Source: JAAZPT01 sp034180455
GTDB lineage: Bacteria; Bacillota; Clostridia; Christensenellales; Aristaeellaceae
NCBI GenBank assembly: GCA_034180455.1
Contig: JAXFOG010000012.1
Span: 1-64,000 of the forward strand
DNA: 64,000 nt
Direction: 5' to 3'
A model generated the notes under the pieces. That model was not told where the DNA came from. It was given only the letters and a program-made list of their open reading frames with translations, and searched no databases. The position numbers were made by a program, and so were the translations under genes. The first letter of the stretch is position 1, and each line of letters begins with the position of its first letter. Positions 40,882-49,799 of this stretch are shown one piece after another.

Positions 40882-43521
40882 ATGGATAAAACATTTCTTT
40901 TTGTAGATGGCAATAGCCTATTGTATAGGGCATTTTTTGCTCTTCCTCCTTTAAGTCATAATGGCATACCTCTAAATGCTATACATGGATTTTTTACTAT
41001 GCTGCTCAAGGCTATCGCAGAGAAAAAGCCAAATGCAGTATATGTTATGTTTGATGAGAGCAGTCCTACATTCAGGCACGAGGAGTACGAGGCTTATAAG
41101 GCTGGTAGAGCCGAAACGCCTGACGATCTCAAAATGCAGTTTACGCTTATACGTGATTTCTTAAAGGCTTGCAACATACCAACCATTAGCAAGCCTGGAT
41201 TTGAAGCAGATGATTTGCTAGGCTCTGCAGCTCGCAAGGTTGGCGAGAATGGAATGCGCTCAATAATTCTTACTGGTGATAGAGATTGCTTGCAGCTAGC
41301 TAGTGAAAATTGTCAGATACTTATTACAAAAAAAGGCATAAGCGAAAGCTTGCTGCTAGATCCAGATGGTGTAAAAGAAAACTATGGAGTAACTCCCGAG
41401 CAGGTGACAGATCTAAAGGGCCTAATGGGAGATAGCAGTGATAACATACCAGGAATTCCTGGAGTTGGTGAAAAAACTGCTCTTAAATTGCTCAATGAAT
41501 ATGGCACATTAGAAAATGCGCTTGAAAATTCCGATAAAATCAAGGGGAAGCTAGGCGAAAAAATACGGGCAAATAAAGAAGTAGCAGAGTTTTCTAAAAA
41601 ACTTGCAACTATCGTTACAAATGCTCCTATAGAAATAGATTTTGATATTTCAAATATTGAGAGTATGGCTGATGGGCTACCTATGTTTGCAGAATACAAA
41701 TTAAATAGAGTAAGCTCTCAGATGAAAAACCTTTTTGATGCTATTGGTTCATCTTATACCGATGTGCCACTTGATGAAATAGATCAGATAGCAAGTGCTC
41801 CAAATAACAATGCTTGGGACATTGTAGATAAAAAATATTTAAGAGAGATATATAAGCTCCCAGAAACCATACCTACACAATTTAAAGAAAAATCAATAGA
41901 TACAATAGATAAGCTGAACTCAACTAATATAACCGGAGAAGTCTTTAGCATATATGCAAATCAAGATATAAGTGTTTACAGTGATAAAGGTGAGCTAATA
42001 AACATATCTGTAAGAAAAGACCTTATATCAGGAGATATTGATTTTGATGAAGCTTTGCGTATAATAATATCCAAAATTAAAGATAAGCACATAATAGTTC
42101 ACGATCAAAAAGCTTTTAGATATCTTTGTAACGCTGCCAAGGCCACTCTTGATGCCGATGTAGTATGGGATACCATGATAGCCAATTATCTTATTGATTC
42201 CGAATCTGGAAAGGCAGAACTTAATAGCCTTATTACTAATGCTGATGCCAAAGGCCTATATGAGCTTGCAATTGAGCAATGTAAAGTGATTGACAAGGCC
42301 AATATGCTTAAACTTCTTTCTCTTATGGAGATACCTCTTTCAAATGTGCTCTATAATATGGAGCAAGAGGGATTTCTTCTGGATAGAAGCGTACTTTTTG
42401 AGTTATCTTCTTCATTTAAAAAAGAAATTACAGACTTAGAAAATAAAATATACGAAAGCACTGGGTTTAGTGGATTTAATATAAATAGTCCAAAGCAACT
42501 AAGCGAGATATTGTTTGATAGAATGAATCTTCCACATGGCAAAAAGTCAAAGAGTGGGTATTCTACAAGCGCAGACGTCCTTGAAAAAATTGCCGATAAG
42601 CACCCAGCAATAGATATGATACTTGAGTATCGCAAGTTTACTAAGCTAAATTCCACATATATTGATGCACTTATAGAGCGTACAGCAATGAGCGAAAGGG
42701 TGCATAGTAGCTTTGATCAGACTGGTACAGTTACTGGCAGAATTTCAAGCCAAGAGCCAAATCTTCAAAACATACCTATTCGCAGTAAAGAGGGAGCCGA
42801 AATACGTAAGGCCTTTGTAGCTAGAGAAGGATATACTCTCATAGATGCCGATTATTCCCAGATTGAGTTGAGGGTGCTTGCTCATCTTAGTGGAGATAAA
42901 AATATGATTAACGCATTTAAGAGTGGAAAGGATATACATAGAGCCACTGCAGCCGAAATATTTGATACTCCAATAGAAAAAGTAGACAGCACAATGAGAA
43001 GTAATGCTAAGGCAGTAAACTTTGGATTGGTATATGGCATAAGCAGCTTTGGACTTGCTCGCAACACAAACATAAGCATAAAGCAGGCAGAAGGCTTTAT
43101 ATCCAAATATTTTGAAAGATATCCTGGAGTAAGAGCTTACATGGATAACTGTGTAGAAATTGCAAAAAAAGATGAAGCAATATATACACTATTTAATCGC
43201 AGACGTAGCCTTCCACAGATACATAGCAAGAATGCAAATATTAGAGCCTTTGGCGAGAGAATTGCAATGAATACGCCTGTGCAAGGAACGGCAGCCGATA
43301 TTATCAAGCTTGCAATGGTAGCTGTATTTGAAGCACTTAAAAAATATGACGGAGCAAAGCTTATTTTGCAGGTGCATGATGAGCTTATAGTTGAGTGTAA
43401 AGAGGATATCGCTCCAGAAGTTACCACTATGATCAAGAACATAATGGAGGGAATAGTTAAGCTGGAAGTTCCTCTATTGGTAGATATAAATGCAGCAAAG
43501 AGCTGGTATGAATCAAAATGA
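40882..43521 (+). CDS. polA: DNA polymerase I
   Basis: This 879-residue family A polymerase has three parts. The 5' nuclease (residues 1-~290) has 'FVDGNSLLYRAFFA', 'FEADDLLG', 'TGDRDCLQL' and 'GDSSDNIPGIPGVGEKTA'. The central exonuclease-like domain (~310-460) has lost the DxE motif ('GEVFSIYAN'), so proofreading is probably inactive, as in Bacillus. The polymerase domain has motif A 'DADYSQIELRVLAHL', motif B 'RSNAKAVNFGLVYGIS' and motif C 'QVHDELIVE'. It serves in Okazaki fragment processing and repair. Its stop codon overlaps the coaE start (ATGA), and GAGG precedes the ATG. Confidence 0.97.
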   Translation: MDKTFLFVDGNSLLYRAFFALPPLSHNGIPLNAIHGFFTMLLKAIAEKKPNAVYVMFDESSPTFRHEEYEAYKAGRAETPDDLKMQFTLIRDFLKACNIPTISKPGFEADDLLGSAARKVGENGMRSIILTGDRDCLQLASENCQILITKKGISESLLLDPDGVKENYGVTPEQVTDLKGLMGDSSDNIPGIPGVGEKTALKLLNEYGTLENALENSDKIKGKLGEKIRANKEVAEFSKKLATIVTNAPIEIDFDISNIESMADGLPMFAEYKLNRVSSQMKNLFDAIGSSYTDVPLDEIDQIASAPNNNAWDIVDKKYLREIYKLPETIPTQFKEKSIDTIDKLNSTNITGEVFSIYANQDISVYSDKGELINISVRKDLISGDIDFDEALRIIISKIKDKHIIVHDQKAFRYLCNAAKATLDADVVWDTMIANYLIDSESGKAELNSLITNADAKGLYELAIEQCKVIDKANMLKLLSLMEIPLSNVLYNMEQEGFLLDRSVLFELSSSFKKEITDLENKIYESTGFSGFNINSPKQLSEILFDRMNLPHGKKSKSGYSTSADVLEKIADKHPAIDMILEYRKFTKLNSTYIDALIERTAMSERVHSSFDQTGTVTGRISSQEPNLQNIPIRSKEGAEIRKAFVAREGYTLIDADYSQIELRVLAHLSGDKNMINAFKSGKDIHRATAAEIFDTPIEKVDSTMRSNAKAVNFGLVYGISSFGLARNTNISIKQAEGFISKYFERYPGVRAYMDNCVEIAKKDEAIYTLFNRRRSLPQIHSKNANIRAFGERIAMNTPVQGTAADIIKLAMVAVFEALKKYDGAKLILQVHDELIVECKEDIAPEVTTMIKNIMEGIVKLEVPLLVDINAAKSWYESK

Positions 43522-44117
43522 TAGTGGTAGTTATTACAGGTGGAATAGCAGTTGGCAAAAGCTTTTGCTTAAACGTTTTTAAAGAACGTGGATTTGTGAG
43601 CATAAGCGCAGATGAAATTGCTCATGAAATTTCAGACACGATTGAAGCTCGCAAACAAATAGAAGTAGCTTTTGGTGAAGATATGTATTATGATGGCAAA
43701 CTTGATCGCAAGAAGCTTGGCGAAATTGTTTTTGCCGATGAAGCCAGCTTGCAAAAGCTTAACTCCATAATGCACAAATTAGTGTATGATAGAATATTTG
43801 AGCTGATTAAGCTATATAGTGCATCAGAACAGCTTATAGCCATAGAAATTCCACTTCTATATGAAACCAATATGCAGCATATTGCAGATTATGTAATAAA
43901 TTGTTGGGTGCCACAAGATGTCCAGATCGATCGTCTTATGAGTAGAAATAAATTGAATTATAGCGATGCTATGGCGCGCATATCCTCACAAATGCCTATT
44001 GAAAGCAAAAAGGCACTTGCCGATTTTAATGTGGACTGTCGTATGAACTTTATAGACACCCGTAAAGCAATCAATGACATAATAGATAAGATTTTAAAGA
44101 AGGAAACTAATGAATAG
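43518..44117 (+). CDS. coaE: Dephospho-CoA kinase
   Basis: This 199-residue P-loop kinase performs the last step of coenzyme A synthesis, phosphorylating the ribose 3'-OH of dephospho-CoA. Walker A is 'GGIAVGKS' (residues 8-15). 'ISADEIAHE' corresponds to the family's DADxxAH (Ser replaces the first Asp), and 'IEIPLLYET' to the VPLLFE motif. 'RLMSRNKLNYSDAMARISSQMP' is the lid with the conserved R...SQ pattern. PolA-coaE adjacency is common in Bacillota. It overlaps polA by 4 bp and the transglycosylase gene by 8 bp. Confidence 0.92.
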   Translation: MIVVVITGGIAVGKSFCLNVFKERGFVSISADEIAHEISDTIEARKQIEVAFGEDMYYDGKLDRKKLGEIVFADEASLQKLNSIMHKLVYDRIFELIKLYSASEQLIAIEIPLLYETNMQHIADYVINCWVPQDVQIDRLMSRNKLNYSDAMARISSQMPIESKKALADFNVDCRMNFIDTRKAINDIIDKILKKETNE

Positions 44118-44835
44118 AAGACCCGGCACACGCAGACGAACGACTAATATAGTAGGTTACTCCGTACCCAGTTCAAGTGAGAAACCAACGGTTGAGCAAC
44201 ATATAACTACTACAAAGCGCAATATTATTAAGCTTGTAATTATTTTGCTTGCCATGTTGAACGTTATATGTATATGTGCTATTGCTCTTTTTAACGCTTA
44301 TACAGCAAGTATACAAACAGCAAAAAAGAACGAGCACATAAAGCTTGTAAACAATCATCCTCTTTATTTTCGCAGTCTTATAGAGGAAAACTCAACTCTA
44401 TATAATTTGCACGAGGCCTATCTTTCGGCTATAATAAAAAACGAAAGTAGTTTTAGAACTGATGCTAGGAGCTCAGTAGGAGCGCTTGGCCTTATGCAAC
44501 TAATGCCAGATACTGCAGATTGGATTGCAGGCAAGCTTAAGGTTAAGGATTTTTCATTTGAAAACTTGGCAGATCCCGAGCTTAATCTAAAGTTTGGCAG
44601 CTGGTACCTTAGATTTTTGTCAGATAGATTCAATTCCGACCCTGTACTTACTACTGCAGCCTATCATACGGGTCAGGGCAAGGTGGCAAACTGGCTTGCA
44701 GATAAATCCATAAGCAAAGATGGAAGAACTATCAATGTTGAAAATTTGCCAGATGGACCTACCAAAAAATATGTAGAAAGGGTGTTGAAAGCCTATGAAG
44801 TATACAATGCACTTTACTTTACGCAAAGCAATTAG
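44110..44835 (+). CDS. Membrane-anchored lytic transglycosylase (SLT family)
   Basis: This 241-residue protein has a cytoplasmic basic N-terminus, one membrane helix (residues ~39-60) and an extracytoplasmic SLT domain. The catalytic Glu112 is in 'AIIKNESSF', followed by 'SSVGALGLMQLMPDTADWI', 'NLKFGSWYL' and 'AAYHTGQGKVANWL'. The last replaces the usual AAYNAGxG with H-T. It should cleave peptidoglycan with formation of anhydro-muramic ends. The position polA-coaE-slt is seen in other Bacillota. It overlaps coaE by 8 bp, and its end is overlapped by 41 bp by the following gene. Confidence 0.92.
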   Translation: MNRRPGTRRRTTNIVGYSVPSSSEKPTVEQHITTTKRNIIKLVIILLAMLNVICICAIALFNAYTASIQTAKKNEHIKLVNNHPLYFRSLIEENSTLYNLHEAYLSAIIKNESSFRTDARSSVGALGLMQLMPDTADWIAGKLKVKDFSFENLADPELNLKFGSWYLRFLSDRFNSDPVLTTAAYHTGQGKVANWLADKSISKDGRTINVENLPDGPTKKYVERVLKAYEVYNALYFTQSN

Positions 44836-46384
44836 CCTTATTTTTGTGCTTCTGTTAGGCTTTATGCCTACAAGTTACGCAGAAAATGTTGGCGATAGTT
44901 TAAATGTTGGCATAATGTGCACAAACACCACACAGTTACACCCTCTTATGCCCGTTGATAGAGATATTATCAATGTTTATAATCTTGTGTATGAGAGTCT
45001 TATTGTAATAGACGATTCTGGTATGCCGACACCATATCTTGCTAAATCATTTGATATGTCTGGTGGTGGCAATACTATAAAGTTTGAAATACGTGATGAT
45101 GTATTCTTTAGCGATGGAAGGCAACTTACGGCCTATGATATTGCTGCCTCAGGAAACCATATACTAGAAACAGCAAACAATGATGAAGTCACAAATAAAG
45201 GCTATTACAGTATGATGGCACTTAATATAAAGTCTTTTAATGCCGAAAATGAAACTGTACTTAATGTGCAAACCAGAAGGCCTTATTTTATGTCGCTTTA
45301 TTCACTAACATTTCCAGTAGTGCCTGCAGACTCTATTGAAACAGAAAATCCACCAGGATCTGGAGCATATATTGTAGACGATTTTCAGCCAGGAGATCAC
45401 ATTTGGCTAAAGGCAAACGAAAAATGGTGGAAAGAAAGACCATCTGTTAAAAACATTCTTTTTAACTTCTATCAGAACAATAAAAAGCTTATAAGTGATT
45501 ATGAATATGGCAGACTTGATACTGCCATTACTAGAAGTATTGCTGCAGCTCAGTATAAAAACGGAATAGGCAGCTTGAGTATTCCGTATAGGACAAATCA
45601 GCTTGAAATGATAGTGCTTAACAATAGCGAATACAGACTAAAGGATGTAGAAGCAAGGCGTGCAATAATGAAAGCTATTGATGTTGATATGCTTATAAAT
45701 CGTGTATATATGGGCAGAGCATCTAGAGCTTATACGCCATTTCCAAGTGGATCATTTATGTTCTATGATTTGGAGCAAGAGTATCTATATAACCTGGAGG
45801 AAGCAAGGCAAATACTTACTAATCTAGGCTGGGAAGACACCGATGAAGACGGTGTGCTTGATAAGCTAGATGAAGAAAACAAGCTTGCGCGCTTTGTGCT
45901 TAGGCTAATTGTATATGAGGATCCCGAGAACGATGTACGTCTTGACACTGCAAACAGGATAAAGGCTATGCTTGAGCAACTCAAAATTCAAGTAAATGTT
46001 GAACTTGTGTCAATGGAAAAGGCTCAGGAATCTCTTGTTGCACATAGCTTTGATATGGCGCTTATTGCTGTACGCCTTGATGAAGCTTTTGATCCTGGAT
46101 TCCTACTTATGAGTAGCAATGGCAAAATGGGAAATTATGGTCGCTATCGTAGCAAGGAAATGGATAAGCTTTTTGAAAATTATCGCACAAAGACAGATCC
46201 ATCCGAGCTTGCCTATACAGCTGCCGAAATTCAAAAGAAATTTACCGAAGATATGCCGTTCATACCTTTGTATTATAGAATGGGTTCTATTCTTACACGC
46301 AAGGTTTTTACTACTGTACGTGATATTAGAGAAACAGAGGTATTCAGGGGCATAGAGAGCTTTGGCAATCAGATGGCACGATGA
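44795..46384 (+). CDS. Oligopeptide/dipeptide-type extracellular solute-binding protein (SBP family 5)
   Basis: This 529-residue protein has a signal peptide ending near 'PTSYAEN' and no lipobox Cys, so it may be released or held by another partner. Family 5 features are 'LYESLIVIDDSGMPTPYLAKSF', 'FSDGRQLTAYDIAAS', 'NPPGSGAYIVDDF' and 'DVEARRAIMKAIDVDMLI'. No oppBCDF genes are nearby; in this position it may capture wall-derived peptides released by the neighbouring hydrolases (inference). The start at 44795 overlaps the upstream gene by 41 bp. ATG 44807 is an alternative with an equally good signal peptide. It overlaps the CHAP gene by 4 bp. Confidence 0.88.
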   Translation: MKYTMHFTLRKAISLIFVLLLGFMPTSYAENVGDSLNVGIMCTNTTQLHPLMPVDRDIINVYNLVYESLIVIDDSGMPTPYLAKSFDMSGGGNTIKFEIRDDVFFSDGRQLTAYDIAASGNHILETANNDEVTNKGYYSMMALNIKSFNAENETVLNVQTRRPYFMSLYSLTFPVVPADSIETENPPGSGAYIVDDFQPGDHIWLKANEKWWKERPSVKNILFNFYQNNKKLISDYEYGRLDTAITRSIAAAQYKNGIGSLSIPYRTNQLEMIVLNNSEYRLKDVEARRAIMKAIDVDMLINRVYMGRASRAYTPFPSGSFMFYDLEQEYLYNLEEARQILTNLGWEDTDEDGVLDKLDEENKLARFVLRLIVYEDPENDVRLDTANRIKAMLEQLKIQVNVELVSMEKAQESLVAHSFDMALIAVRLDEAFDPGFLLMSSNGKMGNYGRYRSKEMDKLFENYRTKTDPSELAYTAAEIQKKFTEDMPFIPLYYRMGSILTRKVFTTVRDIRETEVFRGIESFGNQMAR

Positions 46385-47226
46385 AAAAGATACTTTGTAT
46401 AATTGCCATATTACTCTTATTCACCAATATAGTCTATGCTCAAAGCGATATTGATAAGCTCATAGATGTAGCAAATGGTGAGCTTGGTTATAGCGAGCGT
46501 AGTGATGGTACTACCAAGTATGGTGAGTGGGTTGGAGATCCTGGAGCTCAGTGGTGCGCAGAATTCGTATGCTGGTGTGTAAACGAAACTGATAGGCTAT
46601 ATGGTACTGATATGCTTAATAATGTTTATCCACTCTATTCATCACGTAATGTTGGTAGAGATTGGTTTATTCTAAGGGGACGATATGTAGATAGAAGTGG
46701 AAACGTGCCTGAATGGGGTAATCAGTGGAGCTGGAGCGATGGCAAAAACATCACAAAAAATTCCTATGTTCCAAGACCGGGTGACCTTGTTTTCTTCAGC
46801 TATGATGGCAGTTTTGACACAAGTCACGTGGCACTGGTAATAGATACTGATATGGCTCAAGGTATGGTGCATGTAATTGAGGGCAACAATCCCGATAAAG
46901 TGCAGGAAAACTATTATCCTATAGATAAGCAACAAATACTTGGGTATGGTACTACTTATGATGATATAGGTACAACGATGCGAGTAGGTAATAGAGGGCC
47001 TGCTGTAGAACGCTTGCAAAAGCAGCTTTCTGCTATGGATCTTTTGGAAGAAGAATATATAAACGGCAAATATGATTCTCATACACAAAGGGCTGTGCAA
47101 AAGATACAAGAAAAAATAGGTCATACACCAAATGCCATTGCAGATTATGCAACGCAGAAGGCTATATTAGATGGTTATAATTTGGTTTTGTTATATAATC
47201 CATATGATTGGATAGTGGAGGATTAA
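46381..47226 (+). CDS. Secreted CHAP-domain peptidoglycan hydrolase with a peptidoglycan-binding repeat
   Basis: This 281-residue protein has a 20-residue signal peptide ('IVYAQS'). The CHAP domain has the catalytic Cys59 in 'GAQWCAEFVCW' and His149 in 'DTSHVALVID', with 'PRPGDLVFFSY' between. A PG_binding_1-type module at residues ~200-250 has 'MRVGNRGPAVERLQKQL' and 'NGKYDSHTQRAVQKIQ'. It probably cleaves peptide cross-links or N-acetylmuramoyl-amide bonds. It overlaps the upstream binding-protein gene by 4 bp (ATGA), and the next gene starts 2 bp after its stop. Confidence 0.9.
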   Translation: MKKILCIIAILLLFTNIVYAQSDIDKLIDVANGELGYSERSDGTTKYGEWVGDPGAQWCAEFVCWCVNETDRLYGTDMLNNVYPLYSSRNVGRDWFILRGRYVDRSGNVPEWGNQWSWSDGKNITKNSYVPRPGDLVFFSYDGSFDTSHVALVIDTDMAQGMVHVIEGNNPDKVQENYYPIDKQQILGYGTTYDDIGTTMRVGNRGPAVERLQKQLSAMDLLEEEYINGKYDSHTQRAVQKIQEKIGHTPNAIADYATQKAILDGYNLVLLYNPYDWIVED

Positions 47227-47228
47227 AT

Positions 47229-48872
47229 TTGAAGTGTCCAGAGTGTGGCAAACAGAATAGATCAGGCAATACAGTTTGCTTTTATTGTGGTGCAAAGCTT
47301 TCCAACAAGACTCCAAGCTGGTTTGAAAGTTACAAAGGAAATCCTAAAGAAGTTGAGTACACAAGAGAAGATGCTCAGGGCAACCTATATGTTGCAAGCG
47401 ATAAAAGAGACGAATTTGCAAAAGAAGTAGGCCAGCTTAGAGAGAATACATATAGGGGCAAAATCGCAAGGGAACACTTTGAAGAAGTAAGTAATAGGCG
47501 CAGAGAGAATACTCGAAATAGAGAAAGCATGGATGCTATAAGCAAGGCCATATTTTCAAACCCAAAGGAGAAGGAATCTTCTGCAAACTATAATGATTTT
47601 ATTAAGACCTATAGGCCAAGAGGCAGAGCATTAAAGAAAATATTCAATATACTGCTATATACTGTTATAGTTGTAGCAATATTTGCTTTGGGATATGGTG
47701 CGTATTCTGCTGTAAAACTTAGAAAAGTTGCAGTAGATAGTGTGGATGATGAAAATAAAGCGCAAATCATCACATCAATATTAGGGGATATGGCAGCTCA
47801 TACCATTAGGATTCCTGGCGAAGAAGGCCAGCAGATCTATGTAAAGGAACTTCATAAAAACTTTATCGTAACAAATGGATATGCTACTGTGCAGGTGGCA
47901 GACTATACATGGTACGAAAGCTATGAGGACTATGTAAAAGAGAGTCTTAATGTTACGCTTACTCCATTTGTGCGCAAAACAAATGGTAAGCTTATACCTC
48001 TTGAACCTGTAAATTATAGCGTAGAGATACCTCTATCTCCATTGGAAATAGTATCTCCAAGCACTGGATACGACACTATTTATACCCCTATCTATAAAAT
48101 AGAGATAAAGGTTAGAAAGAATAGTAAACTATGGATAAATGGTGAAGAGTTTTCAGACATAGTAAACTCTGATGATGGCAAAGTAAGCTATAACGCTCCT
48201 GTAAAAGCCATAGGAGAAAATTCTTTTGATATAGTTTGTAAGTCTCAATATAGTCGCAGTAATAAGAAAACAGTCATTATAAATAGACCTCGTCAGTCTA
48301 TTCCGGTAGATCTAGATAGTGATATCTCGTCAGTTTCTACATTTGACTATATGACGGTAAATGCAAGGACTACTACTGGTACATATATTACAGTACAGAC
48401 CCCACATACAGATCTTGATATTACCAATATTGATAAAGACGGAACATTCACATTTAAGGCTGTGTTTAATAAAATTGGTGATAATGAGATAATGTTTACA
48501 GCATCTCAGCCTGGCAAAGAACCAACAATAATAAAGCATAAGGTTTATTATGTACCAGATATAGATAAATATTCTAGAAGCGCATGGGCTATGGATGATA
48601 CCAACTATCCACATCTAGTAAATACAATAGATGATAGGGTTAGAGCTGGTCAAAAGTATGTATGCATAGGTAGCATTACTGAGTTCATCGCTCAAGATCC
48701 ACAATTGGCAATTTTTAACTGTGGTACAGAGGCAAAGCCACTTCCTGTAATGCTGGAAAACAAGAGCAAAACTCAGTGGGAAGTAGGCAAGACTTATAGG
48801 ATTTATGCCGATGCCTTTGGACTCTATAAAGATATGCCAAGGCTTACTGCCAGATACACTTATACAGAATAG
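47229..48872 (+). CDS. Zinc-ribbon membrane protein with a large extracytoplasmic domain
   Basis: This 547-residue protein starts with a zinc ribbon ('MKCPECGKQN', Cys3, Cys6, Cys17, Cys20). A charged cytoplasmic region follows, then one membrane helix (~138-160) and a ~385-residue outer region rich in beta strands. I chose TTG 47229 because GGAGG is 7 bp upstream; a TTG at 47208 precedes that site. The outer part has no known catalytic motif; its repeats of ~90 residues with 'DITNIDKDGTFTFKAVF' and 'SRSNKKTVIIN' look like Ig/bacterial cell-adhesion folds. It sits between CHAP and murB genes, so a wall-related sensing role is plausible but unproven. Confidence 0.7.
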   Translation: MKCPECGKQNRSGNTVCFYCGAKLSNKTPSWFESYKGNPKEVEYTREDAQGNLYVASDKRDEFAKEVGQLRENTYRGKIAREHFEEVSNRRRENTRNRESMDAISKAIFSNPKEKESSANYNDFIKTYRPRGRALKKIFNILLYTVIVVAIFALGYGAYSAVKLRKVAVDSVDDENKAQIITSILGDMAAHTIRIPGEEGQQIYVKELHKNFIVTNGYATVQVADYTWYESYEDYVKESLNVTLTPFVRKTNGKLIPLEPVNYSVEIPLSPLEIVSPSTGYDTIYTPIYKIEIKVRKNSKLWINGEEFSDIVNSDDGKVSYNAPVKAIGENSFDIVCKSQYSRSNKKTVIINRPRQSIPVDLDSDISSVSTFDYMTVNARTTTGTYITVQTPHTDLDITNIDKDGTFTFKAVFNKIGDNEIMFTASQPGKEPTIIKHKVYYVPDIDKYSRSAWAMDDTNYPHLVNTIDDRVRAGQKYVCIGSITEFIAQDPQLAIFNCGTEAKPLPVMLENKSKTQWEVGKTYRIYADAFGLYKDMPRLTARYTYTE

Positions 48873-48879
48873 AGGATAA

Positions 48880-49779
48880 ATGGATATATACAGTGAATTA
48901 AAATCGCATATAGCTAGTGTATATAAAAACATGCCAATGTGCGAATATACTACCCTACGCATAGGTGGCCCAGCAGATATTCTTGTTGAGGCAGGATCTG
49001 TTGATGATATTGTTTTTACACAAAAAACTGCAAAAAAATACAAGCTCCCATTATTTGCTCTTGGCAGAGGAAGCAATATTCTTGTAGGCGACAAAGGAAT
49101 AAGAGGAATAGTTTTACATCTTGGGAAAAATTTTGAGAGCCTTAGCGTAAAAGAAAATTGCATATATGCAGAGGCAGGTGCAATGCTATCTTGCTTAGCA
49201 AAGTTTGCAGCAGAAAATTCGCTCAAAGGCCTTGAGTTTTCTGGAGGTATACCTGGCACAGTAGGTGGCGCAGTCATTATGAATGCAGGCGCCTATGGTG
49301 GAGAAATGAAAGATGTTGTAGAATATGTAGACTTTTCTGATAAAGATGGCAATGTCTTACGATATAGTAGTGAAGAGATGGACTTTAATTATAGACATAG
49401 TTCATTACAAGGTAATGGTAGCATAGTTCTTGGAGTTGGCTTTTCTTTAGAAAAAGGCGATATAAAACAGATAAAAGAAACTATACTAGAACTAAATCGT
49501 AGGCGTGCTGCAAAGCAGCCATTAGACAAGCCGTCTTGTGGAAGCGTATTCAAAAGGCCAGAGGGCAACTATGCCGCAGCACTAATAGAAAATTGTGAAT
49601 TAAAAGGGTTGCGCATAGGTGGATGTTCAGTATCTACAAAGCATGCTGGATTCATTATAAATGATGGCAATTGTACTGCAAAAGAGTATATTGACCTTAT
49701 ACATACTGTGCAGGAAAGAGTCTACAAAGCCACAGGCTATAAGCTTGAAACAGAGGTAAGGCTCGTTGGTGAATTTTAA
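48880..49779 (+). CDS. murB: UDP-N-acetylenolpyruvoylglucosamine reductase MurB
   Basis: This 299-residue FAD enzyme reduces UDP-GlcNAc-enolpyruvate to UDP-MurNAc. It has 'TTLRIGGPADILVE', the FAD loop 'LGRGSNILVGDKGIRG', 'GLEFSGGIPGTVGGAVIMNAGAYGGE' (in two parts), 'FNYRHSSLQ' and the proton-donating Ser in 'PSCGSVFKRP'. The late 'GGCSVSTKHAGFIIN' identifies the type IIa MurB found in Gram-positives. It is followed 20 bp later by rapZ, the usual Bacillota neighbour. AGAGG precedes the ATG. Confidence 0.97.
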   Translation: MDIYSELKSHIASVYKNMPMCEYTTLRIGGPADILVEAGSVDDIVFTQKTAKKYKLPLFALGRGSNILVGDKGIRGIVLHLGKNFESLSVKENCIYAEAGAMLSCLAKFAAENSLKGLEFSGGIPGTVGGAVIMNAGAYGGEMKDVVEYVDFSDKDGNVLRYSSEEMDFNYRHSSLQGNGSIVLGVGFSLEKGDIKQIKETILELNRRRAAKQPLDKPSCGSVFKRPEGNYAAALIENCELKGLRIGGCSVSTKHAGFIINDGNCTAKEYIDLIHTVQERVYKATGYKLETEVRLVGEF

Positions 49780-49799
49780 TATTATTTTCAGGAGTAAAT

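Noticed and set aside
46672..47124. 150-codon minus-strand frame opposite the CHAP gene
   Set aside because: It is fully inside a clear CHAP/peptidoglycan-binding gene and has a random-looking composition.
48615..49277. 220-codon minus-strand frame over the zinc-ribbon and murB genes
   Set aside because: murB and its neighbour are certain on the plus strand; the antisense frame has no family features and no ribosome site.
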